A stretch of DNA of 64,000 bases from Bacteroides intestinalis DSM 17393 (GTDB lineage Bacteria; Bacteroidota; Bacteroidia; Bacteroidales; Bacteroidaceae): NCBI RefSeq assembly GCF_000172175.1, contig NZ_ABJL02000008.1, positions 1,798,001 through 1,862,000 on the forward strand, in the 5' to 3' direction. Within the stretch, counting starts at the first letter, position 1. Every line of letters starts with the position of its first letter. Shown piece after piece: positions 18,506-27,096 of this stretch. The notes beneath the pieces are model-generated. The model was not told the origin of the DNA. It made no database searches and worked only from the letters and a program-made list of their open reading frames with translations. A program made the position numbers and the translations under genes.

Positions 18506-18841
18506 TTATTTCCCTCTTCTCTGTCCTCTCTGAGGTCTCATGCTCTGATACTTTTTATACTGTTCGTCCGTCAGAATCTTTTTGAGTTTCGCATCTGCCT
18601 CATTACGTTTTTTCTCCATTTCTTCGCGTGAAGGTCTTTCGCCCGAAGCATTTCTGTTTGGTCTCATTTCCTCCATTACCGCCTTAAATTCTTTAGCCTG
18701 AGTTTCATTCAGTCCCAGATCCGTCACCATCTGTTCAATACGCTTTGACATGTCAGGACGTCCACCTCTGTTATCCTGAGCCATACATACTGCCGAGCCC
18801 ATAAACAGAACAACGGCCAAACCTAAAATTTGCTTCTTCAT
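18506..18841 (-). CDS. Small periplasmic DUF4890/Spy-like protein
   Basis: The 111-residue protein has a signal peptide (about 1-21, ending VCMAQ). Its mature part is helical and highly charged, with MSKRIEQMVTDLGLNETQAKEF and a repeat-like ILTDEQYKKYQSM. This is the LTxxQ/LxxEQ pattern of Spy/CpxP-like periplasmic proteins and of DUF4890 in Bacteroides. It may act as a periplasmic chaperone or stress sensor. The C-terminus is Arg/Gln-rich (RPQRGQRRGK). It is a single-gene unit convergent with the beta-helix enzyme. Confidence 0.75.
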   Translation of the reverse strand: MKKQILGLAVVLFMGSAVCMAQDNRGGRPDMSKRIEQMVTDLGLNETQAKEFKAVMEEMRPNRNASGERPSREEMEKKRNEADAKLKKILTDEQYKKYQSMRPQRGQRRGK

Positions 18842-19081
18842 AATTCTAATGCATTTAAAAGTGAGTTATATTTTCATTGAATTCACCAATATGTATCTAT
18901 GACTCTTCTCACATGAAACAGTTTAATCCCGCCAGCAAGAAAATCGACTAAGAGGAAGTTTTTATAGATGAAACAGAAACTATTCTCTCCCCAAGTCAAG
19001 GGGATGAAAACAAATTTCTTATATAAAAATCCCTTCTTATACACAAAAACAATTATTTTTGCAGATATAACTTTTTCTACT

Positions 19082-19263
19082 ATGACACGAAAGCTTTTCC
19101 TCCTCCACCTCCTGTCTTCTGTTGCCTCCTTTCAGCCCAAGCAACCGGACAGATATCCGATCTCATCATTATCGGAAAAGACACTTTTATATTGGAAACG
19201 TGCCCGATAGAGCACGATTCAATCTTAATGCCGGATTTCTACACAATGAAAGTTTTTCGATAG
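19082..19263 (+). pseudogene. Frameshifted remnant of a small secreted protein
   Basis: An ATG at 19082 begins a signal-peptide-like MTRKLFLLHLLSSVAS. The sequence then continues coherently only two frames over, from about 19125: AQATGQISDLIIIGKDTFIL and on to a stop at 19261-19263. The ISDLIIIGKDTF stretch resembles the N-terminus of a common Bacteroidales secreted protein family. It is the only coding trace in the 18842-19383 gap. Low confidence. Confidence 0.35.
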
Positions 19264-19281
19264 TTGTCAGCACTCCAGCAC
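19264..19281 (-). repeat. Left inverted boundary repeat of the HU/VirE module
   Basis: Read on the minus strand this is GTGCTGGAGTGCTGACAA. It matches 22577-22594 on the plus strand (GTGCTGAAGTGCTGACAA) at 17 of 18 positions in inverted orientation. The core AGTGCTGACAA also occurs at 19341-19351. Confidence 0.55.
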
Positions 19282-19307
19282 TAAGACAGCTAATATACAA
19301 TAAAACA

Positions 19308-19334
19308 AACGGTTGCCTTATGCTGGCAACCGTT
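19308..19334 (-). terminator. Terminator of the HU-like gene
   Basis: AACGGTTGCC at 19308-19317 pairs perfectly with GGCAACCGTT at 19325-19334. On the minus strand a T-rich GTTTGTTTTATTG follows, so it fits as the terminator of the minus-strand HU-like gene ending at 19384. Confidence 0.6.
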
Positions 19335-19340
19335 GCGACC

Positions 19341-19375
19341 AGTGCTGACAAACTGTTTATCAGCACTGTTTTTTT
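19341..19375 (+). terminator. Plus-strand rho-independent terminator
   Basis: AGTGCTGA at 19341-19348 pairs with TCAGCACT at 19360-19367 and is followed by GTTTTTTT. It would stop plus-strand transcription before the antisense HU-like gene. The left arm is part of the AGTGCTGACAA repeat family. Confidence 0.6.
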
Positions 19376-19383
19376 CGATATAT

Positions 19384-20007
19384 TTACGGATTTCCCGATT
19401 TAACCTCCTGTGGTTCAGCACGTACATATACTTTATGCGAACCTTGCCCAATTGTGCTCAAATATCCCTTTTCCACAAGCAAATTGAGGTCATTCAGTGC
19501 TTTATTTTTCAAAAGTCCCGTAACACTGCTGTAATCTTTGCGAGTGATGAATGGATGCGTCTCCAAAAACACCAGTAAACGACGGTAACGTTCGGCACCG
19601 CTAAGTTCCGCACTTTTACGAAAACCATACTTGGCGCGCTCCACAAAACCGGCACACCGTTTGCGGAAATCGGGCGATACACGAAAGTGTACTTTACTGA
19701 AGAAGATAGTCTGCGCATGGATTTCTTTCGGGTCCATCACCGGACGGCCTTGCAGGCCTGCCGAAAAATATCCCATGTCGCCCAGCTGAACGTGGTGTCC
19801 TTCGGATAAATAATATGAAACCCGATCCTCTATCGCCGCCAACAAACCATGAATATCACCGGGGCTGAAACTGGACATTCGGGAAATGTCACTAACCAAA
19901 CGCTCTGTGTCAATCGTACCCTTGTTCACGATGCGGGGATACAAGGGTTGTAATTCGCCGTCACCCTTCGGGTTAGGTCTTCTTTGGAAGTCATACTGTG
20001 CTGCCAT
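19384..20007 (-). CDS. HU-like DNA-binding protein with C-terminal winged-helix-like extension
   Basis: The 207-residue protein has an N-terminal HU/IHF-related fold (about residues 1-125), with GTIDTERLVSDISRMSSFS, GLLAAIEDRVSYYLSEGHHV and QLGDMGYFSAGLQG, the last resembling the HU segment before the beta-arm. The C-terminal part (about 135-195; FLETHPFITRKDYSSVTGLL, LNLLVEKGYLSTIG) looks like a winged helix. Proteins of this type occur repeatedly in Bacteroides genomes, divergent from VirE-like genes as here, often near capsule loci. The function is not established. Its leader carries the large inverted repeat at 20143-20242. Confidence 0.8.
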   Translation of the reverse strand: MAAQYDFQRRPNPKGDGELQPLYPRIVNKGTIDTERLVSDISRMSSFSPGDIHGLLAAIEDRVSYYLSEGHHVQLGDMGYFSAGLQGRPVMDPKEIHAQTIFFSKVHFRVSPDFRKRCAGFVERAKYGFRKSAELSGAERYRRLLVFLETHPFITRKDYSSVTGLLKNKALNDLNLLVEKGYLSTIGQGSHKVYVRAEPQEVKSGNP

Positions 20008-20142
20008 TGTTTTTTGTTTCTGTTTAAAGGGTTAATACTGTTCTTCTTAAGTGATTGAAAGCCAAAACAAGGCAGAGAAATGTGCAGATAGTCTGTCGTT
20101 TTTGTGCTTTTGGCTTAGGATAAATGTTCTTATACTTATTCC

Positions 20143-20242
20143 AAAACTTCGTCCTGCAATTGCGGGCTGTCCGGTGGGCAGTTGCAGGCTGTCCGGTTCC
20201 CATATCGAAACCGTCGGGCCCGCAATTGCAGGACGAAGTTTT
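20143..20242. repeat. Perfect 25-bp inverted repeat with internal tandem units, HU/VirE intergenic region
   Basis: Arms 20143-20167 and 20218-20242 are perfect reverse complements; each contains CTTCGTCCTGCAATTGCGGG or its complement. The 50-base spacer repeats the same theme: TTGCGGGCTGTCCGGT is followed by TTGCAGGCTGTCCGGT. The outer edge of the right arm is 9 bases from the predicted minus-strand -7 element, so the HU-like mRNA would begin with this hairpin. The rest of the 445-bp gap 20008-20452 shows no gene. Confidence 0.75.
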
Positions 20243-20250
20243 AGAGTAAG

Positions 20251-20258
20251 CAAAGATA
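20251..20258 (-). promoter_or_regulatory. Predicted -7 element of the HU-like gene
   Basis: The minus strand reads TATCTTTG, an exact TAnnTTTG match. The predicted start point (about 20244) gives a leader of roughly 237 bases that includes the 25-bp inverted repeat. Confidence 0.5.
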
Positions 20259-20452
20259 CGAAATCAATAGGGCAAAAGCAAGTTTTCCCTTAAGTATTCG
20301 TTAATTTTTCTCATGCATTTAGGACGACAGTCTTTAAGGATAAATAGAATCATAAAAGGCATTTATAATTTGCTTTCAGCGCATATTATGCGTACCTTGC
20401 GGTCGCTAAGGAATAACCCTTATTGCTCAATTATTTCAAAACACATATACGG

Positions 20453-22546
20453 ATGAAAATAACTCTTATCAGAGAAGACCGGGAGAGTGGAAAAGAAACC
20501 CTCAGCACCTGCGAAGCTGACGCATGGATAGACCGGATAAAAACAGAAACCAAAGAGGAACACGTCACAAGATTGCGCTCCATGCTCCTTTACACGAATC
20601 CTGACAGCGGAGGATACTATGAACACATCGACAAGTTGCCGCGCATTTATCCCTCCGTGGAATTCGGAAGAAGCAGAGACAACGGGCGAAAACTGAAACA
20701 CTACAACGGCGTAGTGATGTTGGAAGTAAACCATTTGGCCGGATTGTCCGAAGTGGAACTGGTGAAACGGCAGGCGGCTTTGTTACCGCAAACTTGGGCG
20801 GCTTTTGCCGGAAGCAGTGGACGGAGTGTGAAAATCTGGGTGAAATTCGCCCTGCCGGACGGAAATTTGCCGGTGAAAGAAGAAAACATAGAGTCTTTTC
20901 ACGCACATGCCTACCGCATGGCCGTGCAATGCTACCAGCCCATATTGCCGTTTCCCATCACGCTGCGAGAGCCTTCTATGACGCAAAGCTGCCGCATGAC
21001 GCTTGATGCATATCCCTACTTCAACCGGCAAGCCATTCCTTTCTGCCTTGAGCAGCCCTTCGGTATGCCCGGCGAAGAAACTTTCCGGCAACGCCAACTG
21101 ACGGAAAAGAACCCATTGTCAAGACTGAAACCGGGTTACGAAACCTCGCAGACCTTCACATTATTGTTTGAAACAACCCTCAGCAAAGCACTGAATGAAA
21201 TGGAAGAATGGAAACGGGGCGACGACTTGCAGCAACTGCTGGTGTGCCTGGCAGAACACTGTTTCAAGGCAGGCATACCGGAGGAAGAGACTGTACGCCA
21301 AGTCATGATACATTATTTCAAGCAGGCGGACGAACCAACCGTGCGGACAACTGTCCACAACCTCTATCAGGAATGCAAAGGATTTGGCAAAAGAAAATCG
21401 CTGACACCGGAACAAGATACTGCTTTCCGACTAAATGAATTTATGGAACGCAGGTACGAATTCCGCTTCAACGCTTTGACGAACGACCTGGAATACCGGC
21501 AACGGGACTCCATTCATTTTTATTTCAAACCCGTAGACCAACGCGTAAAAAACAGCATAGCCATGGATGCCCTGCAAGAAGGCATCCGTGTGTGGGACAG
21601 GGATGTAAACAGGTATTTATCCTCCAATCGCGTACCGCTTTATAATCCGGTGGAAGACTATCTCTGCAACCTGGGCCGTTGGGACGGAAAAGACCGTGTC
21701 CGCGCGCTGGCCGACCTTGTGCCCTGCAACAATCCTCATTGGAGGGAACTTTTCTACCGCTGGTTCCTGAATATGGTGGCGCATTGGAGGGGGCTCGATA
21801 AGTTGCATTCCAACAGTACATCTCCCCTATTGGTGGGTGCGCAGGGTTTTCGGAAATCGACCTATTGCCGCATCATCCTTCCACCCGAACTCCGTTTCGG
21901 TTACACCGACAGCCTGGACTTCAAGAGCAAACGGGATGCAGAACTATACCTGGGACGCTTTATGCTGATCAACATCGATGAATTCGACCAGGTCAGTATC
22001 AATCAACAGGGTTTTCTGAAGCATTTATTGCAAAAGCCTGTTGCCAACCTGCGCAAACCGTATGGCAGCAGTATACAGGAAATGCGGCGCTATGCCTCGT
22101 TCATCGGGACAAGCAATCAGAAAGACTTGCTGACCGATCCGAGCGGTAGCCGCCGTTTCATCTGCATAGAAGTGACTGCACCGATCGATACCAACGTAAC
22201 CATCAACTACCGCCAACTCTATGCACAGGCGATGGAAGCCATCGTAAAGGGCGAACGTTATTGGTTTGATGATGCCGATGAGGCTATTTTGCGCGAAACA
22301 AACCGGGAATTCGAGCAAATGAGCCCGGTTGAGCAGTTATTCCACTGTTACTTTCGTTCACCGGAAGAGGGAGAAGAAGGCGAATACTTATCTCCCATGC
22401 AAATACTGGAACATCTACGGAGCAAGAACAGGGATATAAAGCTGACAGCAAGCAATGTAAATCACTTCGGAAGGATATTGCGGAAGAATAATCTGGAATA
22501 TAAACGAACTTGCAAAGGCATTGTATACCGGGTAGAAAAGTTATAA
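20453..22546 (+). CDS. VirE-family protein (BT4734-like N-terminal domain plus virulence-associated E P-loop domain)
   Basis: I use the ATG at 20453 (MKITLIREDRESGKETLS), which is preceded by a TTG ten codons upstream; this gives 697 residues. The N-terminal part (about 1-175) contains YNGVVMLEVNHLAGLSEVEL and AAFAGSSGRSVKIWVKF, typical of the VirE_N/BT4734-like primase-related domain. The C-terminal VirE domain has a Walker A-like GAQGFRKST (462-470), an INIDEFD acidic motif (about 505-511) and SGSRRFICIEV. These resemble phage or plasmid replication primase-helicases. The gene is divergent from the HU-like gene and has no phage neighbours. The role may be in DNA processing of a mobile or domesticated element. 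Confidence 0.88.
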   Translation: MKITLIREDRESGKETLSTCEADAWIDRIKTETKEEHVTRLRSMLLYTNPDSGGYYEHIDKLPRIYPSVEFGRSRDNGRKLKHYNGVVMLEVNHLAGLSEVELVKRQAALLPQTWAAFAGSSGRSVKIWVKFALPDGNLPVKEENIESFHAHAYRMAVQCYQPILPFPITLREPSMTQSCRMTLDAYPYFNRQAIPFCLEQPFGMPGEETFRQRQLTEKNPLSRLKPGYETSQTFTLLFETTLSKALNEMEEWKRGDDLQQLLVCLAEHCFKAGIPEEETVRQVMIHYFKQADEPTVRTTVHNLYQECKGFGKRKSLTPEQDTAFRLNEFMERRYEFRFNALTNDLEYRQRDSIHFYFKPVDQRVKNSIAMDALQEGIRVWDRDVNRYLSSNRVPLYNPVEDYLCNLGRWDGKDRVRALADLVPCNNPHWRELFYRWFLNMVAHWRGLDKLHSNSTSPLLVGAQGFRKSTYCRIILPPELRFGYTDSLDFKSKRDAELYLGRFMLINIDEFDQVSINQQGFLKHLLQKPVANLRKPYGSSIQEMRRYASFIGTSNQKDLLTDPSGSRRFICIEVTAPIDTNVTINYRQLYAQAMEAIVKGERYWFDDADEAILRETNREFEQMSPVEQLFHCYFRSPEEGEEGEYLSPMQILEHLRSKNRDIKLTASNVNHFGRILRKNNLEYKRTCKGIVYRVEKL

Positions 22547-22576
22547 TAATTTATTTTCAATAGATTAAATGGAGTT

Positions 22577-22594
22577 GTGCTGAAGTGCTGACAA
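22577..22594 (+). repeat. Right inverted boundary repeat of the HU/VirE module
   Basis: GTGCTGAAGTGCTGACAA lies 30 bp after the VirE stop and matches the minus strand at 19264-19281 in 17 of 18 positions. The pair encloses both genes and their intergenic repeat. Beyond it (22595-22727) nothing else is visible. Confidence 0.55.
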
Positions 22595-22727
22595 ACTATG
22601 CAAACCTATTATTGAAAAAAAAACTTCCAGTTGTCCACTACACCCCTAATAATTATTGATAAGTATCTTTATAGGTGTATATAACTTTAACATGTTCGTA
22701 TTTCGCTTTCGTATATGATTTTAGATT

Positions 22728-23663
22728 TCAGCATTTTTGTTTCTTAAATAAGTGCAACAATTGTATCCCTATCCCCATTGTGAGCATACGTTCTTTTTTA
22801 TTTGCCAATAAGTTTTGAGTCCAGTTAAGTAATCCTCCATCACCTATTTCATGTTCTACCCCATCAATAATAATCTTAGCTTTAATTCTAATGCCGTAGT
22901 AATAATTATTATGTGAATCTGATTTGGCAATACGAATATCCAAACCGCTATTTTTAATATAAAATAATGTATCTGATACCAATTGACTTTTTTCATCATA
23001 TCCTTTGCAGGGTATAATTTCAAAGAATATATTTTCAAACCCAAAGACTTCTTTGCAGACCTTCTGTGTTATGGCTAAATGTTTATGTAATTCAGTTCTT
23101 TCAAATTCAAAACTACCCGTATCCATACCGCACGAGATTAGGCACAAAAGAGGAAAATGAGGCGTAAAATTGGGGTTTGAGAAAACCTGAGTTCTTATAA
23201 CTCTTGATACATTACCAAAATTATATGTTTTCTCAGACAGTTCATTACTTTTCTTTAATGAAGCATAATGCAAAGCTATTGCATTTGTCGGGTCGGACTG
23301 AACTTCCGTGTTTCTTAGTGCTGTAAGAACTTTTTTTTGATTTACTGTTGCCATTACACTGCTTGTACCTAATTGAGCAACAGGGGATAACTCAATTAAT
23401 TCATAGTTATTATTCGCAATTATTTTACAGCATTCCAATTCTTCCTCTTTAAATTCCAGAAAATCTAATTGTGCAGGTTTAGCCAATTTGTTTTTACTGT
23501 ATTTACTCAATAAGGAAGATGGTGTTTCTTTTGTGATACGCCTGTCAAACACCTCTAATAGCAAAGAGTTTAACTCTGAACCACTCAATTTATCGGACAG
23601 TATATCAACTATTTCATTTAGATTACACCTGCTAATTATATGTTTTATTGCTTCATCTTTCAT
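22728..23663 (-). CDS. Class II aminoacyl-tRNA-synthetase-like protein of unknown function
   Basis: The 311-residue soluble protein belongs to no family I can name with certainty. From residue about 95 it has LSPVAQLGTSSVMATVNQ and RNTEVQSDPTNAIAL, later RVIRTQVFSNPNF and a C-terminal LTMGIGIQLLHL. These stretches resemble the motif 2 and motif 3 regions of HisRS/HisZ-like class II synthetases without an anticodon domain. The first 85 residues look like a separate helical region. The start overlaps the end of the broken GNAT frame by the ATGA arrangement, so the two were once translationally coupled. Base composition is A+T-richer than in the neighbours, which hints at transfer. Function unknown. 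Confidence 0.55.
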   Translation of the reverse strand: MKDEAIKHIISRCNLNEIVDILSDKLSGSELNSLLLEVFDRRITKETPSSLLSKYSKNKLAKPAQLDFLEFKEEELECCKIIANNNYELIELSPVAQLGTSSVMATVNQKKVLTALRNTEVQSDPTNAIALHYASLKKSNELSEKTYNFGNVSRVIRTQVFSNPNFTPHFPLLCLISCGMDTGSFEFERTELHKHLAITQKVCKEVFGFENIFFEIIPCKGYDEKSQLVSDTLFYIKNSGLDIRIAKSDSHNNYYYGIRIKAKIIIDGVEHEIGDGGLLNWTQNLLANKKERMLTMGIGIQLLHLFKKQKC

Positions 23664-24064
23664 ATATTCATAATGCTATATATGTATTCATTAAATATTC
23701 GTCCTTCTTTTATGACGGACAATTTAATAATTGCCTCTTTCTCAAATCCAATTTTCTCTAATACCCTCATTGATGCGACATTATATTCAAAAATATTTAT
23801 ATATACTCTATTGATGCCTCATTGATTAAAAGCTATAGCAACTAATTGTTTAACAGCTTCTGTTGCATATCCATTTCTCCAATATTGTTCGCCAATCCAG
23901 TATCCTATTTCTGCATCAATTCTATAAACATCACTTTGAGGGATTAAACTACAACAACCGACAAACTCATTTTCAGCATAGATACCTAAAACATCTTTAT
24001 AGCTATTTGCTAATTCACATATTATATGAGGTGACACATGTTCAATTTTACGTAATTCTACCAT
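23660..24064 (-). pseudogene. GNAT acetyltransferase (RimJ/RimL type) interrupted by an in-frame TGA
   Basis: From ATG at 24064 the frame encodes MVELRKIEHV, then IDAEIGYWIGEQYWRNGYATEAVKQLVAIAFNQ-type GNAT sequence including the acetyl-CoA loop (YWRNGYATEA). It meets a TGA at 23819-23821. The same frame continues as GINRVYINIFEYNVASMRVL and EKIGFEKEAIIK, the typical GNAT C-terminus, to a second stop at 23660-23662 that overlaps the next gene's ATG. This is a single nonsense change in an otherwise complete gene of about 134 codons. It could also be a sequencing error. Confidence 0.75.
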
Positions 24065-24497
24065 ATCAATACATTTATTTTCTCACTATGCCTATTTATG
24101 ACGACAAACTCTAATTCACCTCGCTTCTTATTGTTATAATAATAGGGTGTATATCCGCACCCCCCTTGCACCTCTAAAGACTTCTACGGCTTCAGGATTA
24201 TCTATGAAGTTGTAGAAACAAAACTACAATAATTACGCCACTTATCCAAAGGAAAGAGACGCTTTTCATGCCTCTTTTCCAAGAATAGAAAAAAATCCTT
24301 ATATATTCAGAAACAAATAAGAAACATCGCTAAGCCATTAATAATCAGTACGAATACAACAAAAAAGTTCAAAACAAAAACAAGTATTTTTTAAACCAGA
24401 GCCAAAGGAAAAAATGATTTTTGGGGACCAAATCCAAAGCAAGTAATACTAAATCTGACTTCAATTGCGAAGATTAACAAACAATTCCACCAATTTA
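24065..24497. other. A+T-rich intergenic region without a visible gene
   Basis: The gap 24065-24589 holds no convincing reading frame. It contains two small hairpins (GGAAAGAG at 24251 with CTCTTTTCC at 24272, and TTGTAG with CTACAA near 24215-24235) and, at its right end, the shared promoter motif described separately. Confidence 0.5.
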
Positions 24498-24525
24498 TTG
24501 AGTGTATTTCAAACAATAATCGTAT
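24498..24525 (+). promoter_or_regulatory. Shared promoter motif (copy 3), upstream of the GH51-like enzyme
   Basis: TTGAGTG at 24498 and TCGTAT at 24520, the usual 22-nt offset. The start codon follows 70 bases after the second box begins. Confidence 0.6.
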
Positions 24526-24589
24526 ATTTAGAGGCGAAATCTATTTGATACACTGAGGATTGACTTTATCCCACTAATAATTATACCAT

Positions 24590-26935
24590 ATGAGACACAC
24601 ATTTATCGCTTTAATGGCCTTGTTGGCAGCAGGCAATTTATCTGCCCAACCAGAGACTCCTATTCGCATTGACATCAATGCAGGAAAGCAGATCGCAACC
24701 GTTACCAAACGTTTTAACGGTACTAATATCGAAGACCTCAACAATCAGACTAATGGAGGAATGTTCAGCCAGCTGATTCATGGGGAAGCTTTTGAAGAAA
24801 ACATTGATGTGGATTTCCTAAACCTCGAGCGGAAAGACTATTCTAAAATCTACGTCGTGCTGGATGAAAGACGTATTCCGCATCTCTTGAATCAATCTAA
24901 TGTGTACAGTAGGATCAACTGGAATAATCTTGGTGAGAAATATGATTTCAACTCTAATGACATTTATTCTGCCGGAAGATATGGCGCACCTGAGAATCTT
25001 TCGGGATGGATGTTCCCCGGTCGTTTTCTGGTCTATGATTCTCTTCCCGAAAACATTCAGAAGATTATGATGACACGGATCAATGGCAACGAACAGGTTT
25101 CAAAATACTGGTCGAAGCTGACTTCCGGAAATCCTCAATATAAATACGAATTGATACGTGACGGAAAGGCTTATATGGGACGCCAGACACAACGCATCTC
25201 TTTCGCCGCCGGAAACGGTGAGGTCGGTATTACCAATCATGGCCTTTATCGCTCGGGGATTATGTTCGAAAACGGGAAGTCTTATGATGGCATCCTGCGG
25301 ATAAAAGCTGATAAACCGACTACCATCTATGTATCCCTTCGTGATGAGAACAACAATATCCTAGCTGAAAAGCCTTATCAATTGAAAGGTGACGGTTCTT
25401 ATGAAAAGGTTGTTTATGAACTGACACCGAACGGGGCTACTATTAATGGCAGCTTCGGCATCTCACTCAAAGCTCCCGGCACCGTTGACCTCGGATTTGC
25501 CTTCTTGCAACCGGGCACATGGGGACGCATTGAAGGTGGATGGCCTATTCAAACTAAATTCACTGATGCACTGAAGAAGCAAGGCATCACCGCCTTCCGC
25601 TATAATGGCTCTATGGTAGACGTTGGTGCGGACACCTATCTCTATCGTTGGAAACTGATGCGTGGACCGATAGACGAACGCCGGATTACCTTCCGTAGTG
25701 GTTTTAATCCTTATGCTACCCATAGCTTTGGGTTCATTGAGATGCTTCAGGCAGCCGAAGTCATTAATGCAACAGCCATCATCGGTATGAGCATGAACGA
25801 GAGTTACGAGGATATCCGCGACTTCGTAGAGTATGTCAACGGACCGATAAGCTCGAAGTGGGGAGCCTTGCGTGCAGCAGACGGACACCCTCAGCCCTAT
25901 AGTCTTAAATATATTCAGGTAGATAATGAACGTGGCATCTCCAGAGGGTATGTAGAGTGCATGAAGAAGTTTGCAAAGGCTGCGTGGGAAGCTGATCCCA
26001 ATATGTCGATTATGACTTCGCTGAATATTGGAGGCAATGGATATAAGCGAGGTGGCACGGAGCAGCAGAAGCAGGAGATTGCACGCCTACGTACACAATT
26101 GACTGAACTCGAACAGGCACCTTCAGGTAAAGAGAGAGAAATACGCCGGATACAACAACAGATTCGTCAGCAGGAAGAGAACCTGGGTAGACAATACGAG
26201 CTTTCTTCCGAATTGGCAGGATGGTTCGTTGCTCAAGGTAAAGGCGACAAGCTGGCTTGGGACCCTCACTACTCGGGAGCTCGCGAGTTTGCCGACAGAG
26301 GAGATGCCTTCCTGAATGAAATGGGTATCAACCTGCAACGGGAACTGGCTAAGGATTATCCCGGTTTCAAGCTAAACCTGCATCCGATGGAAGAGAACGG
26401 CAGCCGTTGTGACTGGGATCGCGGATTGGCACATGCGCACAACTGGAATACCCTGCAACGTTACGGAGATTGCTTCCAGATGCTGGGTACCGCAAATACC
26501 TTCCAACCACACGGACTACAATATATGTGGGATCAGGGACGCATTCATTACACGCCCGATGCTATATGGTTCCAACCTTCCGCTCACATCGATGAGATGA
26601 TGATGAAGACCTGGAAACCAAATGTGGTACAATCATCGAGCAGCGACCAAAGCCTGGACGTAACAGCTAAGATAAATGATGCAAAGACGGAAATGACCAT
26701 CTATGTAGCCAATATGTCCGACCAACCTCAGGCAGCAATCCTGAATATTGAGAACTTCCGTTTCGGTAGCCGCGCAGAGGTGCAGACCATCGGTAATTGT
26801 GAACTGACGGAGTATAATACGTATGAGAATAAGGACAATGTAGTGTTTAAGTCTTCAAAGGCTTCTATTGCCCGCAAGAATGCCAAGTATGTATTCCCTA
26901 AATATTCGTATACGGTTATTACACTGAAGAAGTAG
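24590..26935 (+). CDS. Secreted GH51-like alpha-L-arabinofuranosidase-type enzyme with a coiled-coil insertion
   Basis: The 781-residue protein has a signal peptide (1-19, ending LSAQ). Its N-terminus (FNGTNIEDLNNQTNGGMFSQ) resembles the GH51 start, where the enzyme recognises alpha-L-arabinofuranosides. A carbohydrate-binding-like region spans about 170-310 and a TIM barrel follows. The likely acid/base is E447 in YIQVDNERG and the nucleophile is E601 or E602 in HPMEENGSRCDW. An unusual Gln/Glu/Arg-rich helical segment (about 488-548, heptad-like) interrupts the barrel between them. Divergence from classical GH51 is large, so a different clan GH-A family is possible. It has its own copy of the shared promoter and a terminator downstream. 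Confidence 0.7.
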   Translation: MRHTFIALMALLAAGNLSAQPETPIRIDINAGKQIATVTKRFNGTNIEDLNNQTNGGMFSQLIHGEAFEENIDVDFLNLERKDYSKIYVVLDERRIPHLLNQSNVYSRINWNNLGEKYDFNSNDIYSAGRYGAPENLSGWMFPGRFLVYDSLPENIQKIMMTRINGNEQVSKYWSKLTSGNPQYKYELIRDGKAYMGRQTQRISFAAGNGEVGITNHGLYRSGIMFENGKSYDGILRIKADKPTTIYVSLRDENNNILAEKPYQLKGDGSYEKVVYELTPNGATINGSFGISLKAPGTVDLGFAFLQPGTWGRIEGGWPIQTKFTDALKKQGITAFRYNGSMVDVGADTYLYRWKLMRGPIDERRITFRSGFNPYATHSFGFIEMLQAAEVINATAIIGMSMNESYEDIRDFVEYVNGPISSKWGALRAADGHPQPYSLKYIQVDNERGISRGYVECMKKFAKAAWEADPNMSIMTSLNIGGNGYKRGGTEQQKQEIARLRTQLTELEQAPSGKEREIRRIQQQIRQQEENLGRQYELSSELAGWFVAQGKGDKLAWDPHYSGAREFADRGDAFLNEMGINLQRELAKDYPGFKLNLHPMEENGSRCDWDRGLAHAHNWNTLQRYGDCFQMLGTANTFQPHGLQYMWDQGRIHYTPDAIWFQPSAHIDEMMMKTWKPNVVQSSSSDQSLDVTAKINDAKTEMTIYVANMSDQPQAAILNIENFRFGSRAEVQTIGNCELTEYNTYENKDNVVFKSSKASIARKNAKYVFPKYSYTVITLKK

Positions 26936-26962
26936 GTTTCGACTTGCTTGTGATGGAACAGA

Positions 26963-26994
26963 CAACGGTTATTCTATGTATAGGGTAACCGTTG
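26963..26994 (+). terminator. Terminator after the GH51-like gene
   Basis: CAACGGTTA (26963-26971) pairs with TAACCGTTG (26986-26994), followed by TTGTTTTCC. It isolates the gene from the following beta-helix pseudogene. Confidence 0.65.
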
Positions 26995-27041
26995 TTGTTT
27001 TCCTGATAACTATCATTCTCACAACAGATACTAAGGAAGGA

Positions 27042-27069
27042 TTGAGTAGACTTCGCTTTTCATTCGTAT
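27042..27069 (+). promoter_or_regulatory. Shared promoter motif (copy 4), upstream of the beta-helix pseudogene
   Basis: TTGAGTA at 27042 and TCGTAT at 27064, followed by GATATAAAG, with the ATG 33 bases after the second box begins. The motif is intact although the gene behind it is broken. Confidence 0.65.
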
Positions 27070-27096
27070 GATATAAAGTCAGAAAATCAAAGATTT

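Noticed and set aside
19122..19403. 93-residue plus-strand open frame
   Set aside because: It crosses two hairpins and the AGTGCTGACAA repeat and has no protein-like composition.
20143..20242. Phase-variable invertible promoter
   Set aside because: The 50-base spacer is too short for the usual invertible promoter, the promoter candidate lies outside the arms, and no invertase gene is near.
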